A DNA stretch of 43,151 bases from Desulfovirgula sp. (GTDB taxonomy: Bacteria > Bacillota > Desulfotomaculia > Desulfotomaculales > Desulfovirgulaceae), in assembly GCA_020725525.1 (NCBI GenBank), contig DYEX01000134.1, forward strand, positions 1 through 43,151, in the 5' to 3' direction. Both the position numbers and the translations under genes were made by a program. The notes below the pieces were generated by a model. It searched no databases, was not told where the DNA came from, and saw only the letters and a program-made list of their open reading frames with translations. This document shows positions 6,895 to 14,176 of the stretch, one piece after another; position 1 is the first letter of the stretch, and the number at the start of each line of letters is the position of its first letter.

Positions 6895-7347
6895 ATGAAA
6901 GTGGTTAACCAGCTAAAAATGGAGTTTTTAAGCGTACCGGAAAATGTGGCCTTTGCCCGGGTGGCCGTGGCCGCCTTTGCCTCCCAGCTGGACTTTACCA
7001 TCAACGATCTGGAGGAAATTAAAGTGGCGGTATCAGAGGCGGTGGCCAATGCCATCGTCCATGGTTATGAAAATTCCCCTACCGGTATCGTTCGGGTGAC
7101 CGTCACCCTGATGGAAACCGGAGCGGAAATCCGGGTGGAAGATAATGGTAAGGGCATTGCTGATGTAAAGAAGGCCCTGGAACCGGCTTTTTCCACCGAT
7201 CCGGAACGGATGGGACTGGGGTTTGTGTTCATCCAGTCCTTTATGGACCGCCTGCATGTTGATTCCAGCCCGGCCGGGGGAACCCGGGTTACCATGATTA
7301 AGACCATCAACCGGGGTGCAGCAGCGGCTTCCCAGGGGGGTCATTGA
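6895..7347 (+). CDS. spoIIAB: Anti-sigma F factor / serine kinase SpoIIAB
   Basis: This is a GHKL-fold protein kinase of 150 residues that holds SigF inactive and phosphorylates SpoIIAA. The ATP-binding boxes are visible: N box VSEAVANAIVHGY (about residues 45-57), G1 box VEDNGKGI (about 82-89) and G2-type MGLGFVFIQSFMD (about 106-118). The start ATG has GAGGGGG upstream. The gene lies 12 bp after spoIIAA and 12 bp before sigF, consistent with tight co-expression. Length is typical. Confidence 0.96.
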   Translation: MKVVNQLKMEFLSVPENVAFARVAVAAFASQLDFTINDLEEIKVAVSEAVANAIVHGYENSPTGIVRVTVTLMETGAEIRVEDNGKGIADVKKALEPAFSTDPERMGLGFVFIQSFMDRLHVDSSPAGGTRVTMIKTINRGAAAASQGGH

Positions 7348-7359
7348 GGTGACTGCCCC

Positions 7360-8139
7360 ATGAGTACCCGGTTAGTGGAAATGAATTTACCCCGCTTCCC
7401 CCTTTTGGGCGATGAAGAAATGCGGGAACTGCTGTGCCGCGCCCGGGCCGGGGACAGTACTGCCCGGGAAAGGCTGATTAACTGTAATTTAAAGCTGGTT
7501 TTCAATCTGGTCCGGCGCTTTCAAAACCGGGGTTACGAACTGGAAGACTTATTCCAGATTGGCTGCATTGGCCTGATGAAGGCCATCGATAAATTCGATT
7601 TAAATTACGATGTTAAGTTCTCTACTTATGCGGTACCCATGATTGTCGGGGAAATCCGGCGCTTTTTGCGGGACGACAACCCCGTTAAGGTAAGCCGGTC
7701 GGTGAAGGAAACCGCCTACCGCATCCAGCAGGCCCGGGAACGTCTTACCGGCCGGCTGGGCCGGGAGCCCTCGGTAGGGGAAGTGGCTGCAGAGCTGGGG
7801 ATCTCCCGGGAGGAAGTGGTCACCGCCATGGAAGCGGCTCAGGCCCCCACCTCCATTTATGAAACTCTCCATCAGGACGAAGGCGATCCCATTTATCTTC
7901 TTGACCAGCTCCGGGATGGAGGGGAAGGGGAGATGCCCTGGCTTGACCATATTGCAGTGAAGGAATTGCTCACGTCCCTGCCCGAAAGGGACAGAAAAAT
8001 CCTCATGTGGCGATTTTTTGAAGACAAGACCCAGGCAGATGTGGCCCGCCGGCTGGGCCTGTCGCAGGTGCAGGTCTCCCGGCTGGAGCGCCAGGCTTTA
8101 AAAAAGCTCAAGGAAATGATGCAGCCCGGGGATGGTTGA
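7360..8139 (+). CDS. sigF: RNA polymerase forespore sigma factor SigF
   Basis: This 259-residue sigma-70 family factor directs the first forespore-specific transcription. Region 2 (about residues 40-110) includes ELEDLFQIGCIGLMKAIDKF and the -10 reading segment FSTYAVPMIVGEIRRFLRDD. Region 3 is at about 115-170. Region 4 has the helix-turn-helix TQADVARRLGLSQVQVSRLE near the C-terminus. It is the third gene of spoIIA. Its stop codon lies inside the loop of the terminator hairpin, which a repeat element has invaded (8149-8311). In many relatives the spoVA operon follows directly; here about 1.5 kb of other sequence intervenes. Confidence 0.96.
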   Translation: MSTRLVEMNLPRFPLLGDEEMRELLCRARAGDSTARERLINCNLKLVFNLVRRFQNRGYELEDLFQIGCIGLMKAIDKFDLNYDVKFSTYAVPMIVGEIRRFLRDDNPVKVSRSVKETAYRIQQARERLTGRLGREPSVGEVAAELGISREEVVTAMEAAQAPTSIYETLHQDEGDPIYLLDQLRDGGEGEMPWLDHIAVKELLTSLPERDRKILMWRFFEDKTQADVARRLGLSQVQVSRLERQALKKLKEMMQPGDG

Positions 8140-8148
8140 ACCCCGGGT
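8125..8148 (+). terminator. sigF terminator stem, separated from its T-run by an insertion
   Basis: CCCGGGG (8125-8131) pairs with CCCCGGG (8141-8147), with the sigF stop in the loop. The expected T-run (TCTTTTTATT) is found only at 8321-8330, after a second copy of AACCCCGGGT (8312-8321). The original terminator was therefore probably split by the repeat element between them. Confidence 0.7.
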
Positions 8149-8311
8149 AACTGTTCAATAAAACCGCTACCACCGGCAGTGGACCCAGCACTCACTGGAA
8201 ATACCAGGTCTTCGTAAAACCAAAGGTACCAATTGAACCTGAAATATCAGGAGCAGAGCCATATTGTGGTGAGTGCTGGGCGGCACCATAACGGGATCAC
8301 TGAACATTTAT
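8149..8311. repeat. Palindromic MITE-like repeat, copy B, with 10-bp flanking duplication
   Basis: The element starts AACTGTTCAATAAAACCGCT and ends ATAACGGGATCACTGAACAT plus TTAT; these are inverted versions of each other. Inside, CCAGCACTCAC (8185-8195) pairs with GTGAGTGCTGG (about 8270-8280). AACCCCGGGT flanks it on both sides (8139-8148 and 8312-8321), which looks like a target-site duplication. It codes for nothing recognisable, so a transposase would have to act in trans. Confidence 0.8.
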
Positions 8312-8423
8312 AACCCCGGGTCTTTTTATTGTTTCTTAATTGTTTCTTAACCGCATAAAACCCCCTTTTAACGTAGATAATAGCCTTAGCTGTTAAAAAA
8401 GTTTATCAAAGGGGGATGACTTT

Positions 8424-8618
8424 ATGCATATTAAGGTTTCGGAATTAGTCGGTGAATCACCCAACGGGTGGAAGGCCGCCGTCCAGGCGGCCGTGGACGA
8501 AGCCTCCAAAACCATCAGCGACATCGTTGGTGTGGAGGTGGTAAACCTGACCGCCAATGTAGCAAACGGCCGGGTAACCGAGTATAAGGCCAATGTAAAG
8601 ATTGCCCACCGGGGCTAG
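8424..8618 (+). CDS. Dodecin-like small protein
   Basis: This 64-residue protein has the dodecin beta-alpha-beta-beta layout: MHIKVSELVGESPNGW, an Ala-rich helix (AAVQAAVDEASKTI), then two strands ending YKANVKIAHRG. Dodecins form hollow 12-mers that store flavin or, in some bacteria, other small ligands. The flavin-stacking tryptophan expected near residue 36 (RWFEV-type motif) is replaced by VGVEV, so flavin binding is doubtful. The ATG is preceded by AAAGGGGGATGA. It lies alone between the inserted repeat and the toxin-antitoxin pair. The family call is good; the ligand is unknown. Confidence 0.8.
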   Translation: MHIKVSELVGESPNGWKAAVQAAVDEASKTISDIVGVEVVNLTANVANGRVTEYKANVKIAHRG

Positions 8619-8716
8619 CGGCAATAAACAAGGAAAATCAGCCTTTTCCGTGTTGCCCGGAAGGGGCACCTTGCAAACTCAATCCAGAACAGTCCAGCCG
8701 GAAACCCAGAGCCGGA

Positions 8717-8760
8717 AAAACCAGGCCCGCCTGTGGAAGAGCAGGCGGGTCTTTGGTTTT
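8717..8760 (+). terminator. Terminator between the dodecin-like gene and the antitoxin gene
   Basis: CCCGCCTG (8726-8733) pairs with CAGGCGGG (8742-8749), extended by AAACCA / TGGTTT on the outside and followed by TTTGGTTTT. It lies about 100 bp after the dodecin stop and insulates the toxin-antitoxin genes. Confidence 0.7.
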
Positions 8761-8876
8761 CCCCGGGGATAGGGGTGGGAAAAATGAAAATTTGAACGCG
8801 AATTCAAGCCTGTTGTCGGGCAGGGCCAATCCTGTTAAACTAAAAACAAGACCATAACGCAGAGGAAGGTGCGGAG

Positions 8877-9131
8877 ATGAAAGAAAGGGAGGAACTGCTG
8901 CGGCGCATTACCGTCAACCCTGCTATTTTTCAAGGGAAACCCATCATCCGGGGCATGCGCATCAAAGTGGAGAACGTGCTGGCTCTCCTGGAGCAGGGTG
9001 CGACGGCGCAGGATATCCTGGAGGACTATCCTGAACTGGAGCCGGACGACATCAGGGCCTGTATTGCTTACGCCAGGCACCTGGTGGCCAATGAGGATTT
9101 GAGCGCTGTCCGCGTGGAGGCAACTCAATGA
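8877..9131 (+). CDS. DUF433 family antitoxin
   Basis: This 84-residue protein matches DUF433 (VapB45-like). Its core NPAIFQGKPIIRGMRIKV is followed by a winged-helix-like segment (NVLALLEQGATAQDILEDYP) and a C-terminal helix (DDIRACIAYARHLV). Such proteins bind DNA and neutralise the PIN-like partner. The ATG follows GAGGAAGGTGCGGAG. Its stop overlaps the start of the next gene by 4 bp (ATGA), the usual arrangement of antitoxin and toxin. Autoregulation is expected from the family, but I see no clear operator. Confidence 0.87.
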   Translation: MKEREELLRRITVNPAIFQGKPIIRGMRIKVENVLALLEQGATAQDILEDYPELEPDDIRACIAYARHLVANEDLSAVRVEATQ

Positions 9132-9487
9132 AGTTTCTTGTTGACGTTTGCGCTGGCAGTAAGCTGGCCGGTTGGCTCCGTGAAATGGGCCATGACGTGG
9201 CGGAAGTGAAGAGCGTGAACTGCCGCATGGCCGACGATGAGGTTATGGCGTGGGGAGCAAGAGAGTGGCGGGTTATAATCACGCTGGACAAAGATTTCGG
9301 GCAACTGGCTGTGGCCACCGGCACGGCACGCGCCAGCATCGTTCGTTTGCCTGACATTCCTTTCGAGGAAAGGAAACGGGTTCTGGCCGCGGTGCTGGCC
9401 CGGTACAAGGAGGATTTGGAAAAGGGCAGCATTATCACTGTGACCGAAAACCGTATAAGGGTGAGGAGACTTACCGCGAAAAACTGA
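9128..9487 (+). CDS. DUF5615 PIN-like toxin
   Basis: This 119-residue protein fits DUF5615 (Mut7-C/VapC45-like PIN-type nucleases). It begins KFLVDVCAGSKLAGWLREMG, with an early acidic residue (D6). It continues with MADDEVMAWG and IITLDKDFGQLA, giving the spaced Asp/Glu set expected of a metal-dependent RNase. The start overlaps the antitoxin stop. A good terminator follows within 25 bp, so the pair is a self-contained module. Target RNA is unknown. In this family the toxin is often longer-lived than its antitoxin, but nothing here proves activity. Confidence 0.85.
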   Translation: MKFLVDVCAGSKLAGWLREMGHDVAEVKSVNCRMADDEVMAWGAREWRVIITLDKDFGQLAVATGTARASIVRLPDIPFEERKRVLAAVLARYKEDLEKGSIITVTENRIRVRRLTAKN

Positions 9488-9508
9488 GTGGTCAGCTTTC
9501 TGGGAGAA

Positions 9509-9537
9509 AGCCAGGCATTACGCCCGGCTTTTTTTTA
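9509..9537 (+). terminator. Terminator after the toxin-antitoxin module
   Basis: AAGCCAGGC (9509-9517) pairs with GCCCGGCTT (9523-9531) with one mismatch, followed by eight Ts. The remaining 170 bp before spoVAC show no gene; I could not settle on a SigG promoter there. Confidence 0.8.
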
Positions 9538-9706
9538 GACCATGCGGTGAGGGTGATAAAAACGCGGCCCTGGGACAGGGGGATCTGCCGGAGTACCTGG
9601 CGTGGGCAGCTTACCCAAATAATCGCACGTTAGCCTTTCAGGACTCCCTTCCGGGCGCATAATCGTCTGGTTGGGAGGAAACCATAACAACCGGGGGTGA
9701 GACCTG

Positions 9707-10171
9707 ATGGCCGAGGTGAAAGATTCTCAACCACTTGAGATACAGAAGAAAGAATATCAAAAGATGGTCCAGGAGGTTCAACCGCGGCCTACCGTAGGCC
9801 GTAACGTTTTCTGGGCTTTTGTTGTGGGAGGGCTGATCAGCGTTTTAGGGCAATTATTTTTGAACTTTTTCCAGGCCCGGGGGCTGGCCTTGCCGGAAGC
9901 AGGAGCGGCTACGTCCACGGTGCTGGTTTTCCTGGCCGCCCTGCTCACCGGGCTGGGGGTATACGATGAGATTGCCAAAATTGCCGGTGCCGGTTCCATC
10001 GTGCCCATTACCGGCTTCGCCAATTCCATGGTTGCCCCGGCCATGGAATATCGCGGCGAGGGACTGGTTCTGGGAGTGGGGGCCAGGCTTTTTACCGTGG
10101 CCGGACCGGTGCTTGTTTTTGGCATTGTGACAGCCTGGATAGTAGCCATTTTGTACTACTTCTTCCGGTAA
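9707..10171 (+). CDS. spoVAC: Stage V sporulation protein SpoVAC
   Basis: This 154-residue membrane protein is part of the SpoVA channel that moves dipicolinic acid with calcium into the forespore and releases it at germination. After a charged N-terminus (about 30 residues) there are four or more membrane helices: FWAFVVGGLISVLGQLFLNF, a segment around VLVFLAALLTGLGVY, the conserved GAGSIVPITGFANSMVAPA loop-helix, and a C-terminal helix FGIVTAWIVAILYYFF. The start ATG follows GGGGGTGA. It is first in spoVAC-VAD-VAEb-VAF, 13 bp before spoVAD. In Bacillus the operon is SigG-dependent. Confidence 0.95.
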   Translation: MAEVKDSQPLEIQKKEYQKMVQEVQPRPTVGRNVFWAFVVGGLISVLGQLFLNFFQARGLALPEAGAATSTVLVFLAALLTGLGVYDEIAKIAGAGSIVPITGFANSMVAPAMEYRGEGLVLGVGARLFTVAGPVLVFGIVTAWIVAILYYFFR

Positions 10172-10184
10172 GGAGGTGGATCCT

Positions 10185-11198
10185 TTGCCGGCACCCAAAA
10201 AAAACGGGCTGCAGACCGTGTGGTTTCAAAACCCACCGGTAATCATTTCTACGGCCACCATTGTGGGAAGCAAAGAAGGTCAGGGGCCTTTGGGTCATAC
10301 CTTCGACAAGGTGGTGGAAGACAACTATTACGGGGAAAACACCTGGGAAAAAGCAGAGCGGCGGATGCTGAAAGAAGCCATGCAAAATGCCATCCAGCGG
10401 GCCAGCCTGCAGCCCCAGAATGTCGACTACCTGCTGGCCGGTGACCTTCTGAACCAGATCATCAGTGCTGATTTCGTCGCCAGGGATCTGGGTATTCCCT
10501 TTATCGGTCTCTACGGGGCCTGCTCCACCATGTATGAAGGCCTGGCCCTGGGGGCCATGCTCATTGACGGCGGTTTTGCCGAATATGTGCTGGTGGGGGT
10601 ATCCAGCCATTATTCCACGGCCGAAAGGCAGTACCGTTACCCGACGGAGCAGGGCACCCAGCGCCCCCTGTACGCATCCTGGACGGTAACCGGGGCAGCC
10701 GCGGCAGTACTGGCCCACCAGGGGAACGGTCCGGTGATTACCCACGCTACCATCGGCAAAGCTGTTGATTTGGGCCAGGGAGATCCCAATAATATGGGGG
10801 CGGCCATGGCTCCGGCAGCCGCCGATACCATGGCCCGTCACCTCATGGATACCCAGCGGCAGCCCGATTACTACGATCTCTTTATCACCGGCGATTTGGG
10901 AACTTACGGGCGGGAACTGGCCCTTAAACTGATGCAGCAAAAGGGTTATGACATTTCCACCCGGTTCAGTGACTGCGGGGTCCTGATTTATTCCCCCGGG
11001 CAGGACGCCCATGCGGGGGGCAGCGGCTGCGCCTGTGCGGGTGTGGTCACCTGTGGCTACCTGATGCAGGAAATTAAAGCCGGCCGCTTAAAGCGTATCC
11101 TGGGGGTGGCTACCGGGGCCCTGCTCAGCCCCTGCAGCTACCAGCAGGGAGAGACTATTCCCGGCATTGCCCATGCCGTGGTGATAGAAGGACGGTGA
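10185..11198 (+). CDS. spoVAD: Stage V sporulation protein SpoVAD
   Basis: This is the dipicolinate-binding, thiolase-fold subunit of the SpoVA channel, 337 residues from the chosen TTG. AGGAGG (10171-10176) lies 8 bp before TTG 10185; a GTG at 10176 overlaps the ribosome site and is less likely. Recognisable segments are VIISTATIVGSKEGQGPLG near the N-terminus, FIGLYGACSTMYEGLALGA with the vestigial active-site cysteine position, and a C-terminal block ATGALLSPCSYQQGETIPGI. It lies between spoVAC and spoVAEb with 1-bp spacing to the latter. Length and motifs are typical. Confidence 0.95.
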   Translation: MPAPKKNGLQTVWFQNPPVIISTATIVGSKEGQGPLGHTFDKVVEDNYYGENTWEKAERRMLKEAMQNAIQRASLQPQNVDYLLAGDLLNQIISADFVARDLGIPFIGLYGACSTMYEGLALGAMLIDGGFAEYVLVGVSSHYSTAERQYRYPTEQGTQRPLYASWTVTGAAAAVLAHQGNGPVITHATIGKAVDLGQGDPNNMGAAMAPAAADTMARHLMDTQRQPDYYDLFITGDLGTYGRELALKLMQQKGYDISTRFSDCGVLIYSPGQDAHAGGSGCACAGVVTCGYLMQEIKAGRLKRILGVATGALLSPCSYQQGETIPGIAHAVVIEGR

Positions 11199-11199
11199 T

Positions 11200-11565
11200 T
11201 TGAAAAACATGATTTTTTTAAAGGCGTTTCTCGTGGGCGGTCTGTTATGTGTGATTGCCCAGCTCCTGATGGACTTGACCAGCCATAAGGTTACCCCCGC
11301 CCACGTGCTGGTAGGTTTTGTTACTGGAGGAGTTATTTTAAGCGCCCTGGGGTTGTACCAGCCGCTGGTGAACTGGGCCGGGGCGGGGGCTACGGTGCCC
11401 TTGAGTGGTTTCGGCCACCTGCTGGCCCAGGGAGCCATCGGTGGGGTAAAACAAAAGGGAGTCCTGGGGGCCTTTTCCGGAGGGGTGGCCGCTACGGCCG
11501 CGGGCATAACTGCAGCGGTCGTTTTCGGTTACCTGGCCGCCCTGGCCTTCCGACCAAAAGGATAG
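11200..11565 (+). CDS. spoVAEb: Stage V sporulation protein SpoVAEb (SpoVAE family)
   Basis: This 121-residue membrane protein starts at TTG directly after the spoVAD stop; an ATG three codons later is possible. It has about four membrane segments. The middle segment, NWAGAGATVPLSGFGHLLAQGA, resembles the SpoVAC loop GAGSIVPITGF, showing that the two proteins are related. It is a channel subunit of the SpoVA complex. Translational coupling with spoVAD is likely from the 1-bp gap. Confidence 0.93.
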   Translation: MKNMIFLKAFLVGGLLCVIAQLLMDLTSHKVTPAHVLVGFVTGGVILSALGLYQPLVNWAGAGATVPLSGFGHLLAQGAIGGVKQKGVLGAFSGGVAATAAGITAAVVFGYLAALAFRPKG

Positions 11566-11576
11566 GAGTGAATTTC

Positions 11577-13106
11577 ATGAGCCAGCAGACGGCAGACGTG
11601 AGCCAGCAGGCAGCAGGTGCCGGCAATAAAACGCCGGTGAAAAAACGACTGGAAGAAAATACGGAATTCCTGAAAAAGGCTCTGGGAATAGGGGAAAGCT
11701 ACGATGTTATCCTGCGGGAACTGAACATTGGCGGGGTCAAGGCAGCCCTGATCTTTGTGGACGGGCTGACCAACGATCAGATTTTTACCCTTATTTTGGA
11801 GCACCTGGCGGAACTGGAACGGGAAGGGATGACCATCAATACCTTCCGCAAGCTTTTTTACCGCCACGTCCCCTTCACCGAAGTCAGCCAGGTGGAGCAC
11901 CTGGAGGACGTGGTGGAAAAGGTGCTTTCCGGCCCCCAGGCACTGCTTATTGACGGGGAAGAGAAGGCCATTATCATTGATGCCCGGATTTACCCCGTGC
12001 GCCAGCCCGAAGAGCCGGATCTGGAAAGGGTGGTGCGGGGTTCCCGGGATGGTTTTACCGAAACGCTGGTTTACAACACCGCCCTCATTCGCCGCCGTCT
12101 CAGGGACCCCAGGCTGCGCATGGAAATCCTCCAGGCGGGCAAACGGTCCAAAACCGATATAGTTATTTGCTTTTTGCAGGATGTGACCAACCCGGATCTG
12201 GTGGACAGCATCAAGGAAAAGATTAAAAACATCAACATTGACGGGCTGCCCATGGCGGAAAAAGCGGTGGAGGAATTAATTACTCCCGGCAGCTACTGGA
12301 ATCCCTTCCCCCGGGTGCGCTACACCGAGCGGCCCGACGTGGCTGCCATCCACCTGCTGGAAGGACACGTCCTGGTGCTGGTGGACACCTCTCCCAGTGT
12401 GGCCATTGTCCCCGCTACCTACTTTCATCACCTGCAGCATGCCGAGGAATACCGCCAGAGCCCGGCAGTGGGGGTATGGTTGCGGGCGGTACGCTTTGTG
12501 GGGGTGGCCGTGTCCATCTTCCTGTTACCCCTCTGGTTTTTAGCCGCCCTGCATCCCGAACTGTTACCACCGGCTTTAAAGTTCATCGGCCCCCAAAAAA
12601 TTGGAGCCGTTCCCTTGATCATACAGTTTATTATTGCCGAGTTTGCCGTTGACATGGTGCGGCTGGCCACCATCCACACACCCACGGGCCTGTCGGTGTC
12701 CATCAGCTTGATCGCCGCCCTGCTTATAGGCGATATTGCCGTTTCCGTGGGTTTATTTGCCCCCGAGGTGATTTTGTATACGGCGGTAGCCGCAACCGGA
12801 ATCTTTCTTACCCCCAGTTACGAACTTTCCCAGGCCAACCGCCTGGTGCGCCTGTTCTTGCTGGCGGCAGTGGCTGTGGCCGGCCTGCCCGGCTTTATCA
12901 TCGCCATGCTGGCAACCTTTGCCTTTCTGGTGGCTACCAGGTCCTTTGGCATCCCTTACATGTGGCCCCTCATCCCCTTTAACTGGACGGCCATGAAGAA
13001 AGTGCTGGTGCGTTCCCCTGTGCCAATAGACAACATCCGCCCCAGCATCATAAAACCCCGGGATAAATACCGGCAGGCCATACCCGAACCGTCCCGGAAA
13101 CGGTAA
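11577..13106 (+). CDS. spoVAF: SpoVAF, GerA-family spore membrane protein
   Basis: This 509-residue protein belongs to the GerA family (GerAA/SpoVAF type). The first 290 residues form the soluble domain, with ALLIDGEEKAIIIDARIYPV and the conserved GSRDGFTETLVYNTALIRRR. The last 200 carry about five membrane helices, from around VRFVGVAVSIFLLPLWFLA to the end. I chose ATG 11577 because TAGGAG sits 8 bp upstream; a GTG at 11568 overlaps that site. SpoVAF is thought to help germinant receptors signal to the SpoVA channel. It is the last gene of the operon and is followed by a terminator. No spoVAA, spoVAB or spoVAEa is present here, as is common in clostridia. Confidence 0.94.
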   Translation: MSQQTADVSQQAAGAGNKTPVKKRLEENTEFLKKALGIGESYDVILRELNIGGVKAALIFVDGLTNDQIFTLILEHLAELEREGMTINTFRKLFYRHVPFTEVSQVEHLEDVVEKVLSGPQALLIDGEEKAIIIDARIYPVRQPEEPDLERVVRGSRDGFTETLVYNTALIRRRLRDPRLRMEILQAGKRSKTDIVICFLQDVTNPDLVDSIKEKIKNINIDGLPMAEKAVEELITPGSYWNPFPRVRYTERPDVAAIHLLEGHVLVLVDTSPSVAIVPATYFHHLQHAEEYRQSPAVGVWLRAVRFVGVAVSIFLLPLWFLAALHPELLPPALKFIGPQKIGAVPLIIQFIIAEFAVDMVRLATIHTPTGLSVSISLIAALLIGDIAVSVGLFAPEVILYTAVAATGIFLTPSYELSQANRLVRLFLLAAVAVAGLPGFIIAMLATFAFLVATRSFGIPYMWPLIPFNWTAMKKVLVRSPVPIDNIRPSIIKPRDKYRQAIPEPSRKR

Positions 13107-13137
13107 GCCCCCAGCCCGGGGGCTGTTTTATTTTTTG
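13107..13137 (+). terminator. Terminator of the spoVA operon
   Basis: GCCCCC (13107-13112) pairs with GGGGGC (13118-13123), loop AGCCC, followed by TGTTTTATTTTTT. Confidence 0.85.
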
Positions 13138-13186
13138 CCCGTTGGGCCATAATAAGAATATTGCTACGCCGGAAAGGAGTGAACCC

Positions 13187-14176
13187 ATGACCCTTAAGGT
13201 AGGTATACCCAGGGCCCTGCTCTATTACTACTACTTACCTTTGTGGCGTACCTTTTTTGAAGCCCTGGGGCTGGAAGTGGTTATCTCCAGGCCAACCACC
13301 AAAACTATTTTAGAAGCCGGTTTGCAGAACTCGGGGGATGACGTCTGCCTGCCGGTACGGTTAGCCTTTGGTCACGTGCTTGATTTAAAAGACCGGGTGG
13401 ATGTGCTTTTTTTGCCCCGGCTGGTAAGTATAGCCCGGCGGGAATATATATGTCCCAAGTTCCTGGGCTTTCCCGACATGGTCCGGCACGGGATTTCAGG
13501 GCTGCCGCCCCTCATAGATCCAAACTTTAACCTTTACCGCAAGGATAGCCCTTACCCTTTCTTTGTTGCCCTGGGCCGCAACTTTACCGGTAACCGGCTC
13601 GCCATTTACCTCGCCTACCGCCGGGCCATGCACGCCCAGGCCCGCTATGTGCAGCTGTTGGAAAAAGGGCTTTTTCCGGAACAGGCACTGGCGGTACTGT
13701 ACCGGGGAGTTGCGGAAGGGCAGGAACCGGGTGGCGGTGGCCCGGCGGTGGCCGTAATCGGCCATCCGTACAATATTTACGACCCCTACATCAGCATGAA
13801 CCTCTTGAGCCGCCTCGCAAGAAGCGGGGTACGGGTTCGCAGTGCCGACAACCTCCCGGAAACCCTCGTCCGGGAACAGGCCGCCAGGCTGCCCAAGCAT
13901 CTTTTCTGGAGCCTGGGACAGCGCATGATCGGTGCTGCCTGGCACTACCTGCAGAGCCCGGATGTGGACGGCATCATCCACGTGGCTTCCTTTGCCTGTG
14001 GCCCCGATTCCCTCACCGGGGAACTGATCTCCCGGGAGGTGAGGCGCCGGGGCAAGCCCTTCCTCAACCTGACCCTGGACGAGCATTCGGCAGAAGCCGG
14101 GGTGGTGACCCGCCTGGAAGCCTTTTTGGACATGATGGAACGCCGGCAGTTTCTTCCGGCAGGGGAGAGCGTATAA
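13187..14176 (+). CDS. DUF2229-type protein, 2-hydroxyacyl-CoA dehydratase activase-related (first of two)
   Basis: This 329-residue protein resembles the DUF2229 / acyl-CoA dehydratase activase-related family. It has an N-terminal KVGIPRALLYYYYLPLW, a cysteine in DDVCLPVRLAFGH (C53), another in REYICPKFLGFP and a C-terminal VASFACGPDS, which may bind an iron-sulfur cluster. ATG 13187 has AAGGAGTG about 6 bp upstream. Its stop overlaps the start of the next related gene by 1 bp, and an activase gene follows. In some clostridia these parts are fused in one large protein of unknown role; here they are three genes. No dehydratase subunits lie nearby, so the client protein is unknown. Confidence 0.82.
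   Translation: MTLKVGIPRALLYYYYLPLWRTFFEALGLEVVISRPTTKTILEAGLQNSGDDVCLPVRLAFGHVLDLKDRVDVLFLPRLVSIARREYICPKFLGFPDMVRHGISGLPPLIDPNFNLYRKDSPYPFFVALGRNFTGNRLAIYLAYRRAMHAQARYVQLLEKGLFPEQALAVLYRGVAEGQEPGGGGPAVAVIGHPYNIYDPYISMNLLSRLARSGVRVRSADNLPETLVREQAARLPKHLFWSLGQRMIGAAWHYLQSPDVDGIIHVASFACGPDSLTGELISREVRRRGKPFLNLTLDEHSAEAGVVTRLEAFLDMMERRQFLPAGESV

Noticed and set aside
8329-8350. Two tandem copies of an 11-bp ATTGTTTCTTA unit
   Set aside because: Short and A/T-rich, without a link to a known signal; noted only.
9600-9706. SigG promoter for the spoVA operon
   Set aside because: A CATAAT-like -10 exists near 9657, but I found no suitable -35 at 17-18 bp spacing.
10092-11012. Open minus-strand frame of about 300 codons
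   Set aside because: It is antisense to spoVAD, with no ribosome site or recognisable protein.
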